A stretch of 64,000 bases of DNA from Acidobacteriota bacterium (GTDB lineage Bacteria; Acidobacteriota; Thermoanaerobaculia; UBA5066). The stretch spans positions 62,001 through 126,000 of the forward strand of contig RHKY01000010.1 in NCBI GenBank assembly GCA_008363385.1, in the 5' to 3' direction. A program made the translations under genes and the position numbers. The notes under the pieces were generated by a model. That model was not told the origin of the DNA. It saw only the letters and a list, made by a program, of their open reading frames with translations, and did not search any database. Of this stretch, positions 27,059 through 34,559 are shown piece by piece; the first letter of the stretch is position 1; each line of letters starts with the position of its first letter.

Positions 27059-28389
27059 ACGACGTGGAGAGGGGCGTCGGTGCCGGCCAGGAGCGTGACG
27101 CTCCCGCTGCCGTCGGCGGCGAGCGTGAGGACCGCGTTGTTGGCCCGGACCTTCCCCCCCGATGTGTTGACGTTGCTCGTCCCCGACCAGGCCCCCTTCC
27201 CGGGGTAGGCCGCGAGCCAGCCCGAGGCGCCGAGGACGGTGAGGTTGGCGGAGACGGCGACGGTCCCTCCGGGCAGGCCGCAGGTCCCGGCGAGGACGAC
27301 GGTGCGGGGGACGTCCGGCGAGAGGGCCGGCCCGGCCGACTCGCGCGTGTCGAGGGCCCGGCACGGGGCGACGGTGTAGAACGAGGGACCCGGCCGCGGG
27401 CAGCCGCCGGTCCCCTTCCAGCAGTTGTAGGCCGCGTTGACCAGGGGGACCAGCTCGCCGGTCGCCTTCAGGCTGCCGGCCGGCGTCGGGTGGCTGTCGC
27501 CCCCGGCGGCGTAGGCCGAGAAGTCGTTGGCCACGGTCCGCGTGTGCTCGATCGCCCCGGAGCGGATCCGGTGGTGGTTCCCGTCGGCCCAGCCGAGGTC
27601 GTTCGTCTCAGGGTCGTCGGTCCGGGTGGCGCCCCCGTCGGAGGTCAGGACGTTGTAGAAGTCGAGGACGGCGACGTTGCGGAAGGGGTACGAGTCGAGC
27701 CAGTCGTTCACGAGCCAGCTCGCGAAGGCCCGGGCGTTGGCCGCCCGCGCCGCGTCCGTGTCGAACGAGCCGAGCGGCGGGGCCGTGACGACGACGAAGA
27801 GCTTGTCCGTCCGCGCGCCGAAGAAGTTCAGGAGCTCGCGGTAGATCCCCTTGGCGTTGGCGACGGTCATGTGCTCGGAATAGGCGTCCTGCCCGCGGAG
27901 GGGGTTCGACTCGATCGGGGGGATCGGGTCGGAGGGGCTTCCCGTCAGGTTCGAGTTCGGGAAGCACGACTTGAACATCACGACCTGGTTCTCCCCGCCC
28001 GGGTCGGTGTCGAGACGGCTGTACCAGGAGTGCTGTTCGCTCTCGGCGAAGAGCTGGGCCGTGTAGGTGTCCCGGTTGGGGCCCGAGAACCAGCTGTACC
28101 AGTTGCCGAAGTCGGTGTGGTCCCCGATCGTCCCCCAGCCCGTGTCGACGTCGTCCGGCCCCCAGCCGTAGTTCGTGTCGCTGACGAAGTACGAGGCGTC
28201 GCGCAGCGCGATCCCGAGGTCCCCGTTGCCGTCCGTCAGCCAGTTCTCGCCGGTGGAGTGGTGGACGAAGACGAGCTTGACCGGGGAGCCGGGAGGGGCG
28301 GGGTTCGGGGCCGGCGGGGCGGGAGGCCCGCCCAGGAGGGGGAACGCGACCAGGAGGGCGAGAAGGTCGAGCCGAAGAAGAGCCCGCAT
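27031..28389 (-). CDS. secreted SGNH-hydrolase-like protein with DTR...DVNGYWR C-terminal module
   Basis: 452 aa. A signal peptide (about 1-24) and Pro-rich linker precede a domain of about 300 residues with SGNH-like blocks: VKLVFVHHSTGENWL (block I position, His-His-Ser-Thr), KSCFPNSN, VVVTAPPLGSF and DSHPTPAG (Asp/His near block V). The last 110 residues start FYTVAPCRALDTRE, continue with CGLPGGTVAVSANLTVLG and RANNAVLTL, and end LHVVLDVNGYWR. This beta-rich module recurs at the C-termini of secreted Acidobacteriota and Actinobacteria proteins and may serve surface attachment or sorting. Enzyme activity is not established. GGAGG precedes the ATG. Confidence 0.75.
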   Translation of the reverse strand: MRALLRLDLLALLVAFPLLGGPPAPPAPNPAPPGSPVKLVFVHHSTGENWLTDGNGDLGIALRDASYFVSDTNYGWGPDDVDTGWGTIGDHTDFGNWYSWFSGPNRDTYTAQLFAESEQHSWYSRLDTDPGGENQVVMFKSCFPNSNLTGSPSDPIPPIESNPLRGQDAYSEHMTVANAKGIYRELLNFFGARTDKLFVVVTAPPLGSFDTDAARAANARAFASWLVNDWLDSYPFRNVAVLDFYNVLTSDGGATRTDDPETNDLGWADGNHHRIRSGAIEHTRTVANDFSAYAAGGDSHPTPAGSLKATGELVPLVNAAYNCWKGTGGCPRPGPSFYTVAPCRALDTRESAGPALSPDVPRTVVLAGTCGLPGGTVAVSANLTVLGASGWLAAYPGKGAWSGTSNVNTSGGKVRANNAVLTLAADGSGSVTLLAGTDAPLHVVLDVNGYWR

Positions 28390-28439
28390 CGAAACCTCCG
28401 GGCCGGACGCCGTCCGTCTCCTCCGCGTGGTCCGCGACG

Positions 28440-28445
28440 ATTCTA
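28440..28445 (-). promoter_or_regulatory. candidate -10 box for the SGNH-like gene
   Basis: TAGAAT on the minus strand, 50 nt before the start, in the 72-nt gap after the radical SAM gene. Confidence 0.35.
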
Positions 28446-28461
28446 GTCCCCGCCCGGGCCG

Positions 28462-29391
28462 TCAGCCGTGACGCCTCGGGGCGTCGAGGCGGGTCAGGCC
28501 GAGCCGGCGGGCCTCCTCGAACGCCTCGTCCAGCTCGCGCGACGTGGGCCTCCTGTCGAGCGGCGGGTGCTCGCGGGCCCGGAAGGCGGGGTGGTACTGG
28601 TCCATCAGGTTGAGGTACGTCCTCCGCGACACCTCGGTGGCGAGGAAACGCAGGACCGCCGCGGTCCCGGCGAGCCCCCCCGGCAGGACGAGGTGCCTCA
28701 CGAGGAGGCCGCGGACGGCGAGCCCGTCCCCGTCGAGGACCAGGTCCCCGACCTGCCGGTGCATCTCCCGGACGGCCGCGAAGGCGGCCTCGGGGTAGCC
28801 GGGGACCCCGGAGAGGCGCCGCGGGGTCGCCTCGTCGGCGTACTTCAGGTCCGGCATGTAGACGTCGACGACGCCGTCCAGGAGGGCCAGGGCCTCGAGC
28901 GAGTCGTACCCCGAGGAGTTCCAGACGACCGGGATCGAGAGCCCCCGCTCGGCCGCGAGGAGGAGCGCCGAGAGGACCTGGGGGACGACGTGGCTCGGCG
29001 TGACGAGGTTCAGGTTGTGACAGCCGGACGCCGCGACGTCGAGGAAGACCCGGGCCAGCTCCTCGTCGGTCAGCTCCGGCCCCTCCAGCAGCTGGCTCGT
29101 CGTGAAGTTCTGGCAGAAGACGCAGCGCAGGCTGCAGCCGGAGAAGAAGACCGTTCCCGAGCCGAGCCGCCCGCGGAGGGGCGCCTCCTCGCCGTGGTGC
29201 GGGCCGTAGCTGGCGACGCGGGCCAGCGCCCCGGTCCGGCAGCCCGCGCTGGGCCCGGCGGTCCGGTCGGCGTGGCAGGCGCGGGGGCAGAGCGTGCAGT
29301 CCCCGAGGCGCGCGCGGGCCAGGCCCGCCCGCCGCCGCAGCTCGCCCCCTTCCAGGAGGGCTCGGTACGCGGGCGCGGGACGAGGGGGCAC
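28462..29391 (-). CDS. PflA-like radical SAM protein (COG1313/PflX type)
   Basis: 309 aa. The radical SAM cluster motif is Cys-x3-Cys-x2-Cys in SGCSLRCVFCQN (about residue 85). An N-terminal Cys-rich stretch (CTLCPRACHADRTAG) could hold a second cluster, as in PflX-type proteins. LMDQYHPAFRA near residue 265 matches the C-terminal family motif (NLM-x-QY-x-P). Related PflA enzymes activate glycyl radical enzymes; no such substrate protein is in the window, so the target is unknown. The start is GTG. Confidence 0.88.
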   Translation of the reverse strand: MPPRPAPAYRALLEGGELRRRAGLARARLGDCTLCPRACHADRTAGPSAGCRTGALARVASYGPHHGEEAPLRGRLGSGTVFFSGCSLRCVFCQNFTTSQLLEGPELTDEELARVFLDVAASGCHNLNLVTPSHVVPQVLSALLLAAERGLSIPVVWNSSGYDSLEALALLDGVVDVYMPDLKYADEATPRRLSGVPGYPEAAFAAVREMHRQVGDLVLDGDGLAVRGLLVRHLVLPGGLAGTAAVLRFLATEVSRRTYLNLMDQYHPAFRAREHPPLDRRPTSRELDEAFEEARRLGLTRLDAPRRHG

Positions 29392-29441
29392 GCCTCACAT
29401 CATCCCGCGGAGGCCGGCCGCGAGGTCGCCCGGCCGCGCGA

Positions 29442-29447
29442 TAGACT
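29442..29447 (+). promoter_or_regulatory. candidate -10 box for phhA
   Basis: TAGACT 72 nt before phhA, in the 128-bp divergent spacer with the radical SAM gene. Confidence 0.3.
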
Positions 29448-29519
29448 CCCTCCGCCGGGGTCGAAGGGAACGGGCCCCGGGGCCGCCGGGACGCCGCGTC
29501 GACCGGGTGGGGGTGGGTG

Positions 29520-30389
29520 ATGAACTCGACCGGACTGAAGATCGAGGCCTCTCTGAAGGGCGGCGCGTTACCGCACGCCGGCGGCGCCGAGGAGCTGGTG
29601 CCGCTCGACCCGGACCACCCGGGGTTCAAGGACCCGGTGTACCGGGCCCGCCGCAACGAGATCGCCCGGCGCGCGCTGGAGTACCGCGAGGGGGACCCCC
29701 TCCCGTCCGTGGACTACACCGAGGCCGAGCAGGGGGTCTGGAGGACCGTCTGGGAGCACCTGGCCCCCCTCCACGAGGAGCGCGCCTGTCGCGAGTGGCT
29801 CGAGAGCTCGCGGGCGCTGGCCCTGCCGCGCGAGAGGGTCCCGCAGCTGGCGGAGGTCAACGAGTCGCTGCAGCGGGGGGCCGGCTTCCGGATGCTCCCC
29901 GTGGCGGGGCTCGTCTCGGGGCGGATGTTCCTCGGGATGATGGGCAAGGGGGTCTTCCTCTCCACGCAGTACATGCGCCACCACACGGTGCCGCTCTACA
30001 CGCCCGAGCCCGACGTCGTCCACGAGCTGGTCGGGCACGCCGCGAGCCTCTTCCACCCCGACGTGGTGAGGCTCTCCCGCCTCTTCGGGGAGGCCGCCTG
30101 GCGGGTGGACGACGAGACGATGAAGCGGCTCGAGTACGCCTACTGGTACACGCTCGAGTTCGGCGTCGTCGAGGAGGAGGGCGTCCTGAAGACTTACGGC
30201 GCCGGCCTCCTCTCCTCCTTCGGCGAGCTGGGGAGCTTCGCCACCCAGGCCGAGCTGAAGCCCCTCGACCTGGAGGTCTGCTCGCGCGTCCCGTACGACC
30301 CGACGCAGTACCAGAAGGTCCTCTTCGTCGCCCCGAGCTTCGCGAAGATGGTCGAGGACGTCTCGGCCTGGCTGACGTCGCTGGCCTGA
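29520..30389 (+). CDS. phhA: phenylalanine 4-monooxygenase
   Basis: 289 aa, the size of bacterial PhhA. It converts phenylalanine to tyrosine with O2 and a pterin cofactor. The iron-binding facial triad is His168 and His173 (VVHELVGHA) and Glu213 (YWYTLEFG). TPEPDVVHE and the surrounding fold match the aromatic amino acid hydroxylase family, without the regulatory domain of animal enzymes. A GTG three bases upstream is an alternative start; ATG is preferred after the GGTGGGGGTGGG stretch. No 4a-carbinolamine dehydratase gene is adjacent. An IYD-type dehalogenase and kynB follow on the same strand. Confidence 0.95.
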   Translation: MNSTGLKIEASLKGGALPHAGGAEELVPLDPDHPGFKDPVYRARRNEIARRALEYREGDPLPSVDYTEAEQGVWRTVWEHLAPLHEERACREWLESSRALALPRERVPQLAEVNESLQRGAGFRMLPVAGLVSGRMFLGMMGKGVFLSTQYMRHHTVPLYTPEPDVVHELVGHAASLFHPDVVRLSRLFGEAAWRVDDETMKRLEYAYWYTLEFGVVEEEGVLKTYGAGLLSSFGELGSFATQAELKPLDLEVCSRVPYDPTQYQKVLFVAPSFAKMVEDVSAWLTSLA

Positions 30390-30704
30390 GGAGGCGCCGC
30401 CCCCGGGCGGCCCCGGGGCGACTCCGCCGAGAGGCTCTCGAGCCCCACCGGGGTCGTCGGCGTCGGTCGGAAACGGCCGGCGTCGAAGGAGGCCCTGATC
30501 GTCGATCCCGGGACCGGCGGTCGTGCGCGGGCGGGAACCGCCGTTCGCGAAGTCGAACGGAGGTCACCCGGAGCCCCGGCGAGCCCGAGGAGGGGGAGCC
30601 GGAGGCGTCGAGGAACCCACCCGCGATCCAGTCGACGGGGAAGAGCGCCTCGGGCGGGACTCGTTTCCGGGCGACGGGGCAGAGGGGCGAGGGAGAATCG
30701 CGGA
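30390..30704 (+). other. intergenic region, phhA to deiodinase-like gene
   Basis: 315 bp with no gene seen. It holds a 7-bp-stem hairpin at 30541-30560 and a compact GC-rich inverted repeat near 30397-30410 just after phhA. The last bases carry a GAGAAT hexamer (30693-30698), 6 nt before the next ATG. Confidence 0.5.
30693..30698 (+). promoter_or_regulatory. candidate -10 box, near-leaderless (deiodinase-like gene)
   Basis: GAGAAT with 6 nt to the ATG at 30705; no Shine-Dalgarno in between. Confidence 0.35.
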
Positions 30705-31364
30705 ATGCCGTACACCCCCGTCCCGCTCCGCTTCGAGACGGTCCCCCCGGAGGAGACCCGACGCCGGGCGTTCTCCCTCCTCGAGGCGCTGAGGCCGAGG
30801 CGAAGCGTCCGCGACTTCGCTTCCGACCCGGTCCCCGACGAGGTGCTCGAGGCGCTCGTCGCCACCGCCGCGCAGGCCCCGTCCGGCGCGAATCGCCAGC
30901 CGTGGCGGTTCGTCGTCGTCCGCGACCCGGCGACGAAGCGCCGGATCCGCGAGGCGGCCGAGAAGGAGGAGCGGGAGAGCTACGACCACCGGATGCCCCC
31001 CGCCTGGCGCGAGGCGCTCGAGCCTCTGGGGACCGACTGGAGGAAGCCGTTCCTCGAGGTGGCCCCCGCGCTCGTCGTCGCCTTCCGCAAGGACTGGGAG
31101 CTGGTCGGGGGCGAGCGGCGGAGCACCTACTACCCGAGCGAGTCGATCGGGATCGCCTGCGGCTTCCTGATCGCCGCGATCCACCTCGCCGGCCTGGCGA
31201 CGCTGACGCACACCCCTTCGCCGATGAACTTCCTCGGCGAGATCCTCGGCGCGCGGCCCGGGGAGAAGGCCTACCTCCTCCTGCCGGTCGGCTACCCGGC
31301 GCCCGACGCCGTCGTCCCGGACGTGACGCGCAAGCCGCTCGAGGAGGTCCTGACGTGGGCCTGA
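30705..31364 (+). CDS. iodotyrosine deiodinase-type nitroreductase-fold flavoprotein
   Basis: 219 aa FMN nitroreductase fold. SVRDF and APSGANRQPWRF are the FMN phosphate and ring contacts. The middle aligns by memory with animal iodotyrosine deiodinase: Glu89, Tyr93 and Lys114 fall at the spacing of human Glu157, Tyr161 and Lys182, which bind the zwitterion of halotyrosine. The C-terminal block EKAYLLLPVGYPAPDAVVPD with RKPLEEV also matches that branch. The likely reaction is reductive dehalogenation of halotyrosines; general nitroreductase activity is the alternative. kynB overlaps its 3' end by 10 nt. Confidence 0.85.
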   Translation: MPYTPVPLRFETVPPEETRRRAFSLLEALRPRRSVRDFASDPVPDEVLEALVATAAQAPSGANRQPWRFVVVRDPATKRRIREAAEKEERESYDHRMPPAWREALEPLGTDWRKPFLEVAPALVVAFRKDWELVGGERRSTYYPSESIGIACGFLIAAIHLAGLATLTHTPSPMNFLGEILGARPGEKAYLLLPVGYPAPDAVVPDVTRKPLEEVLTWA

Positions 31365-32017
31365 CCCGCGTCCTCGACCTGTCCCCCCCCGTCTCGCCGC
31401 GCCTGGCCGTGTGGCCCGGGGACGTGCCGTACCGGCGCGAGCCGACGCGGACGCTCGCGGGGGCCGAGGTGGCCGAGGAGTCGTCGATCGCCTCGACGCT
31501 CCACCTCGGCTCGCACGCCGACGCGCCGTCCCACGTCCTGGCGGGGGGCGCCCCGATCGACGCGATCCCGCCCGGGACGTACGTCGGCCTCTGTCAGGTC
31601 GTGGAGGCGCGCGTGGGGCCCGGCTCCCGAGTCTTCCCGCAGGACCTCCTCTCGCCCGTTGCGGCCCCGCGGGTCCTCGTCCGGACGGGGACGTACCCCG
31701 ACCCGGAGCGCTTCACGACCGGCTTCGCCGGGCTCTCCGTGGAGCTCGCCGAGCACCTGGCCGGCCGGGGCGTCCTCCTCGTCGGGGTCGACACGCCCTC
31801 GGTCGACCCGTTCGACGACCCCACGCTGGCGGCGCACCGCTCGCTCGCCCGCCTGGGCCTGGTCTGGCTGGAGGGGCTGAGGCTCGACCGCGCCGCGCCG
31901 GGCCTCTACACGCTCGTGGCGGTCCCGCTCCGGCTCGAAGGGGCGGACGCCTCCCCGGTCCGGGCGCTCCTCCTCGACGCGCCGGAGGACCTCTCCGGGT
32001 CCGGCCCCGGCGCCTGA
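31355..32017 (+). CDS. kynB: kynurenine formamidase (arylformamidase, cyclase family)
   Basis: 220 aa. It hydrolyses N-formylkynurenine to kynurenine and formate in tryptophan catabolism. The metal motif HLGSHADAPSH holds His50, His54, Asp56 and His60. LDLSPPVSPRLAVWPGDVPY, VGVDTPSVDPFD and DASPVRALLL match bacterial KynB closely. The GTG start lies inside the deiodinase-like gene and has GAGGAGG 7 nt upstream, so translation is coupled. The formate released could feed fhs elsewhere in the window. kynA and kynU are not present here. Confidence 0.9.
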   Translation: MGLTRVLDLSPPVSPRLAVWPGDVPYRREPTRTLAGAEVAEESSIASTLHLGSHADAPSHVLAGGAPIDAIPPGTYVGLCQVVEARVGPGSRVFPQDLLSPVAAPRVLVRTGTYPDPERFTTGFAGLSVELAEHLAGRGVLLVGVDTPSVDPFDDPTLAAHRSLARLGLVWLEGLRLDRAAPGLYTLVAVPLRLEGADASPVRALLLDAPEDLSGSGPGA

Positions 32018-32034
32018 CGCCTCGCGGCGCGGGC

Positions 32035-32394
32035 TCAGCCCGCGGGACGGGCACGCCAGCTCTGCCCGGCCACGCGCCAGGAGCCCTCCTCGAGCACGAG
32101 CTCGAAGCGCCCCTCCTGCAGGTCCGTCGCGAGCTCGACCGAGGCTCGCTCGCCGGAGCGCGCCACGGAGACGACGGTGAACTCCGCGGGCGCCAGGCGC
32201 GAGAGGATCGCGAGCTGCTCCTCGAAGCCGGGCGCGTCGACCTGCCTGGCGAGGTCCGCCGAGACGGTCCGCCGGAGGGCCGGCACGTCCGAGCTCCTGA
32301 GGGCGTCGAGGTGGGCCGCGATCACCGCGGCTTCCGGGCTGTCGGCGGGGCTCTGGGCGGGGCCGTCGGCGGGAGATCCCTGATTCCCGGTCAT
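32035..32394 (-). CDS. small hypothetical protein (DUF4878/NTF2-like)
   Basis: 119 aa. The pattern is an N-terminal helix (SPEAAVIAAHLDALRSSDVP) followed by beta strands ending FELVLEEGSWRVAGQSW. It resembles DUF4878/SnoaL-type cone folds that often follow a lipoprotein signal, but no signal peptide is present here. A TAGAAT hexamer lies 5 nt before the ATG with no Shine-Dalgarno. Function unknown. Confidence 0.65.
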   Translation of the reverse strand: MTGNQGSPADGPAQSPADSPEAAVIAAHLDALRSSDVPALRRTVSADLARQVDAPGFEEQLAILSRLAPAEFTVVSVARSGERASVELATDLQEGRFELVLEEGSWRVAGQSWRARPAG

Positions 32395-32399
32395 GAGCG

Positions 32400-32405
32400 A
32401 TTCTA
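32400..32405 (-). promoter_or_regulatory. candidate -10 box, near-leaderless (119-aa protein)
   Basis: TAGAAT on the minus strand with 5 nt to the ATG at 32394. Confidence 0.4.
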
Positions 32406-32441
32406 GCCGCCGCGGACCGGGTCTTCGGGCGCGGGGTGGAC

Positions 32442-32470
32442 GGGACAGGCGCCGAGGCCCACACTATACG
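32442..32470 (+). promoter_or_regulatory. candidate promoter of the amidase-actin-SPOR operon
   Basis: GGGACA (32442-32447), 17 nt, then TATACG (32465-32470), 44 nt before the amidase ATG. This is one of the few sites in the window with a passable -35. Confidence 0.45.
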
Positions 32471-32514
32471 GTCGGGCGATCTCGGCCGCCGGTCGTGCCG
32501 CGCCCGCGAGTCGA

Positions 32515-33537
32515 ATGAAGGCCACCGCCAAGCTCAAGCGCGAGATCCTGAAGGGGGCGGTCCGGGAGAACCTCGAGCTCCTGGACGACAGGCGCTTCCT
32601 GAGGCGGCGGTTCCGCGGGCGCAGGTGGAGGGGCCCGGTGCGCGTCCTGGCTCTGGTCCTGGTGCCGGCCGCGCTCTTCGTCTCGATCAACGCGTTCTCC
32701 GGCGGAGGCTCCTCGACCCCGGAGGTCCTCGTCGTGGCGCCGGGAGAGCCGGTGCCGGCGACGGCCTCCCCGCTCCGAGCGCCGAGGCCGATCGCGCCGA
32801 GCACCTTCCGGCTCCGGGTCGCCCGGGTCGTCCTGGACCCGGGCCACGGCGGCGGGGACCCCGGGGCCTCGGCGGCCTGGGGGCTGACGGAGAAGGAGGT
32901 CACCCTCGACGTGGCGCTCCGGCTCTCGCGCCTGCTGGCCGAGGACGGCTTCGAGGTCTCGCTCACGCGCGACGCCGACCGGCGGATGCCCCTCTCCGAG
33001 CGGACGCGGCTGGCCAACGACCGCCGCGCCGACCTCTTCGTCTCGATCCACGTCAACTCGGCGCCGATGCCCGGGGTGCGCGGGGTCGAGACCTACTTCC
33101 TCGGAGCCGCGGAGGGCCCGGAGGAGGAGCGCCTCGCGGGGACGGAGAACGCGGAGTCGGGCTATTCTCTGGCCGACTTCCGGAAGCTCCTGGAGGGGGT
33201 GTACGAGGACGTGCGGCAGGGGGAGTCCCGGCGGTTCGCCGGCGCGGTGCAGACGGGCCTGGTGAGCACCCTCCGCCCGGCCGACCCGCGCCTGCGCGAC
33301 CGGGGGGTCAAGAGCGCCCCGTTCGTCGTCCTCGTCGGGACCCGCATGCCGGCGATCCTGGCGGAGGTGGGCTGCCTCTCCGACGAGGCCGAGGCCCGGC
33401 TGCTCGCGCGCGGGGACCACCGCGAGGCGATCGCCGAGGCCCTCCGGCGCGGCATCGGCGAGTACGCCCGGTCGCCCGGGGCGGTCCAGGAGGAGCGGAC
33501 CGAGAGCCACCAGAAGAAAGGACGGACGGCGGGATGA
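32515..33537 (+). CDS. membrane-anchored N-acetylmuramoyl-L-alanine amidase (amidase_3)
   Basis: 340 aa. A basic cytoplasmic tail (1-41) precedes one membrane helix (about 42-60) and a periplasmic amidase_3 domain. Zinc and catalytic residues are visible: His111 (LDPGHGG), Glu126 (LTEKE), His179 (SIHVNS) and Glu284 (LAEVGCLS). The enzyme cuts the MurNAc-L-Ala bond to split septal or cell-wall peptidoglycan, as AmiA/AmiC do. Unlike E. coli AmiC it has no AMIN domain and is held by an N-terminal anchor. Its stop overlaps the start of the actin-like gene (ATGA), so wall cleavage and a cytoskeletal filament appear to be co-expressed. Confidence 0.93.
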   Translation: MKATAKLKREILKGAVRENLELLDDRRFLRRRFRGRRWRGPVRVLALVLVPAALFVSINAFSGGGSSTPEVLVVAPGEPVPATASPLRAPRPIAPSTFRLRVARVVLDPGHGGGDPGASAAWGLTEKEVTLDVALRLSRLLAEDGFEVSLTRDADRRMPLSERTRLANDRRADLFVSIHVNSAPMPGVRGVETYFLGAAEGPEEERLAGTENAESGYSLADFRKLLEGVYEDVRQGESRRFAGAVQTGLVSTLRPADPRLRDRGVKSAPFVVLVGTRMPAILAEVGCLSDEAEARLLARGDHREAIAEALRRGIGEYARSPGAVQEERTESHQKKGRTAG

Positions 33538-34559
33538 GCGGCAAGAAGGATAAGGACGTCCTCTACGTCGGCATCGACCTCGGAACGTCCCGGAGCGCCA
33601 TCTCGGCCTCGAACGGGTCGCGGCACGTCGTGGACAGCTACGTCGGCTGGCCCGTGGACATGGTCGCGCGGAAGGTCGTGAAGAAGCCGATCCTGTTCGG
33701 GCGCGAGGCGCTCGACAACCGGCCGATGCTGGACCTCCACCGCCCGCTCGAGCGGGGCCTGATCAAGGAGGGCTCCGAGAAGGACGAGGCCGCCGTCCGC
33801 GAGCTGCTGCAGCACCTGATCTCGCTCGCGGGCGCCGCGGACGGTCAGAAGGTCCACGCCGTCGTCGGCGTCCCGGCCGAGGCCCTCCGCGTCTCGCGCC
33901 AGAACCTCCGGGCCGCCGTGAAGGGGGTCGCCGACGCGCTCATGATCGTCTCCGAGCCGTTCGCGGTGGCCTACGGGATGGACGCGCTCCTGCACACGAT
34001 GATCATCGACATCGGCGCGGGGACCACCGACTTCTGCGTCATGAACGGCCGGTACCCGACCGAGGACGACCAGCGGACGCTGACGAACGCGGGCGACGCC
34101 GTCGACGAGCAGCTCGTCGGCCTGATCCGGACCCGCCACCCCCAGGCGCAGTTCTCCATCCACATGGTGAGGGAGTGGAAGGAGAAGCACAGCTTCGTCG
34201 GCGAGAGCCGGGCGCCGGTCGTCGTGACCGTCCCCGTGGCGGGGACCCCGACGCAGCTCGACGTCACGGCCGAGCTGAAGAAGGCGTGCGAGAGCCTCCT
34301 GCCGCCGATCGTCGAGACGATGCTCGACCTCCTGTCGCGCGTGGAGCCGGAGTACCAGGAGCGGGTCCGCCAGAACGTCCTCCTGGCCGGGGGCGGCTCG
34401 CAGATCCCGGGGCTGGCCGGGGCGCTGGAGCGGGCCCTCTCGGGCGTCGGCGGCGGGCGCGTCCGCGTCGTGGACGACCCGCTCTTCGCCGGAAGCGCCG
34501 GCGGCCTCTCCATCGCCCTCGACGCGCCGGTGGAGGACTGGGAGCAGCTCTCGGCATGA
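33534..34559 (+). CDS. MamK-like bacterial actin
   Basis: 341 aa, cytoplasmic actin-fold ATPase. Phosphate loop 1 is GIDLGTSRSAIS (13-24), phosphate loop 2 is DIGAGTTDF (159-167) and the adenosine motif is AGGGSQIPGL (285-294). By recalled alignment to magnetosome MamK, Glu141 (SEPF) and Asp159 match its ATPase residues Glu143 and Asp161. MamK-type blocks extend through the protein: GYPxD-like GWPVDMV, LTNAGDAVDE, FSIHMVREWKEKHSFVGE and EPEYQERVRQNVLLAGGGS. No other magnetosome gene is present. It overlaps both neighbours by 4 nt, between a cell-wall amidase and a SPOR protein, so a role in wall remodelling or division is inferred. Confidence 0.9.
   Translation: MSGKKDKDVLYVGIDLGTSRSAISASNGSRHVVDSYVGWPVDMVARKVVKKPILFGREALDNRPMLDLHRPLERGLIKEGSEKDEAAVRELLQHLISLAGAADGQKVHAVVGVPAEALRVSRQNLRAAVKGVADALMIVSEPFAVAYGMDALLHTMIIDIGAGTTDFCVMNGRYPTEDDQRTLTNAGDAVDEQLVGLIRTRHPQAQFSIHMVREWKEKHSFVGESRAPVVVTVPVAGTPTQLDVTAELKKACESLLPPIVETMLDLLSRVEPEYQERVRQNVLLAGGGSQIPGLAGALERALSGVGGGRVRVVDDPLFAGSAGGLSIALDAPVEDWEQLSA

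Noticed and set aside
33534-34559. MreB, FtsA or plasmid-partition ParM
   Set aside because: No mreC/D, ftsZ or partition genes adjoin, and the full-length motif pattern matches MamK better.
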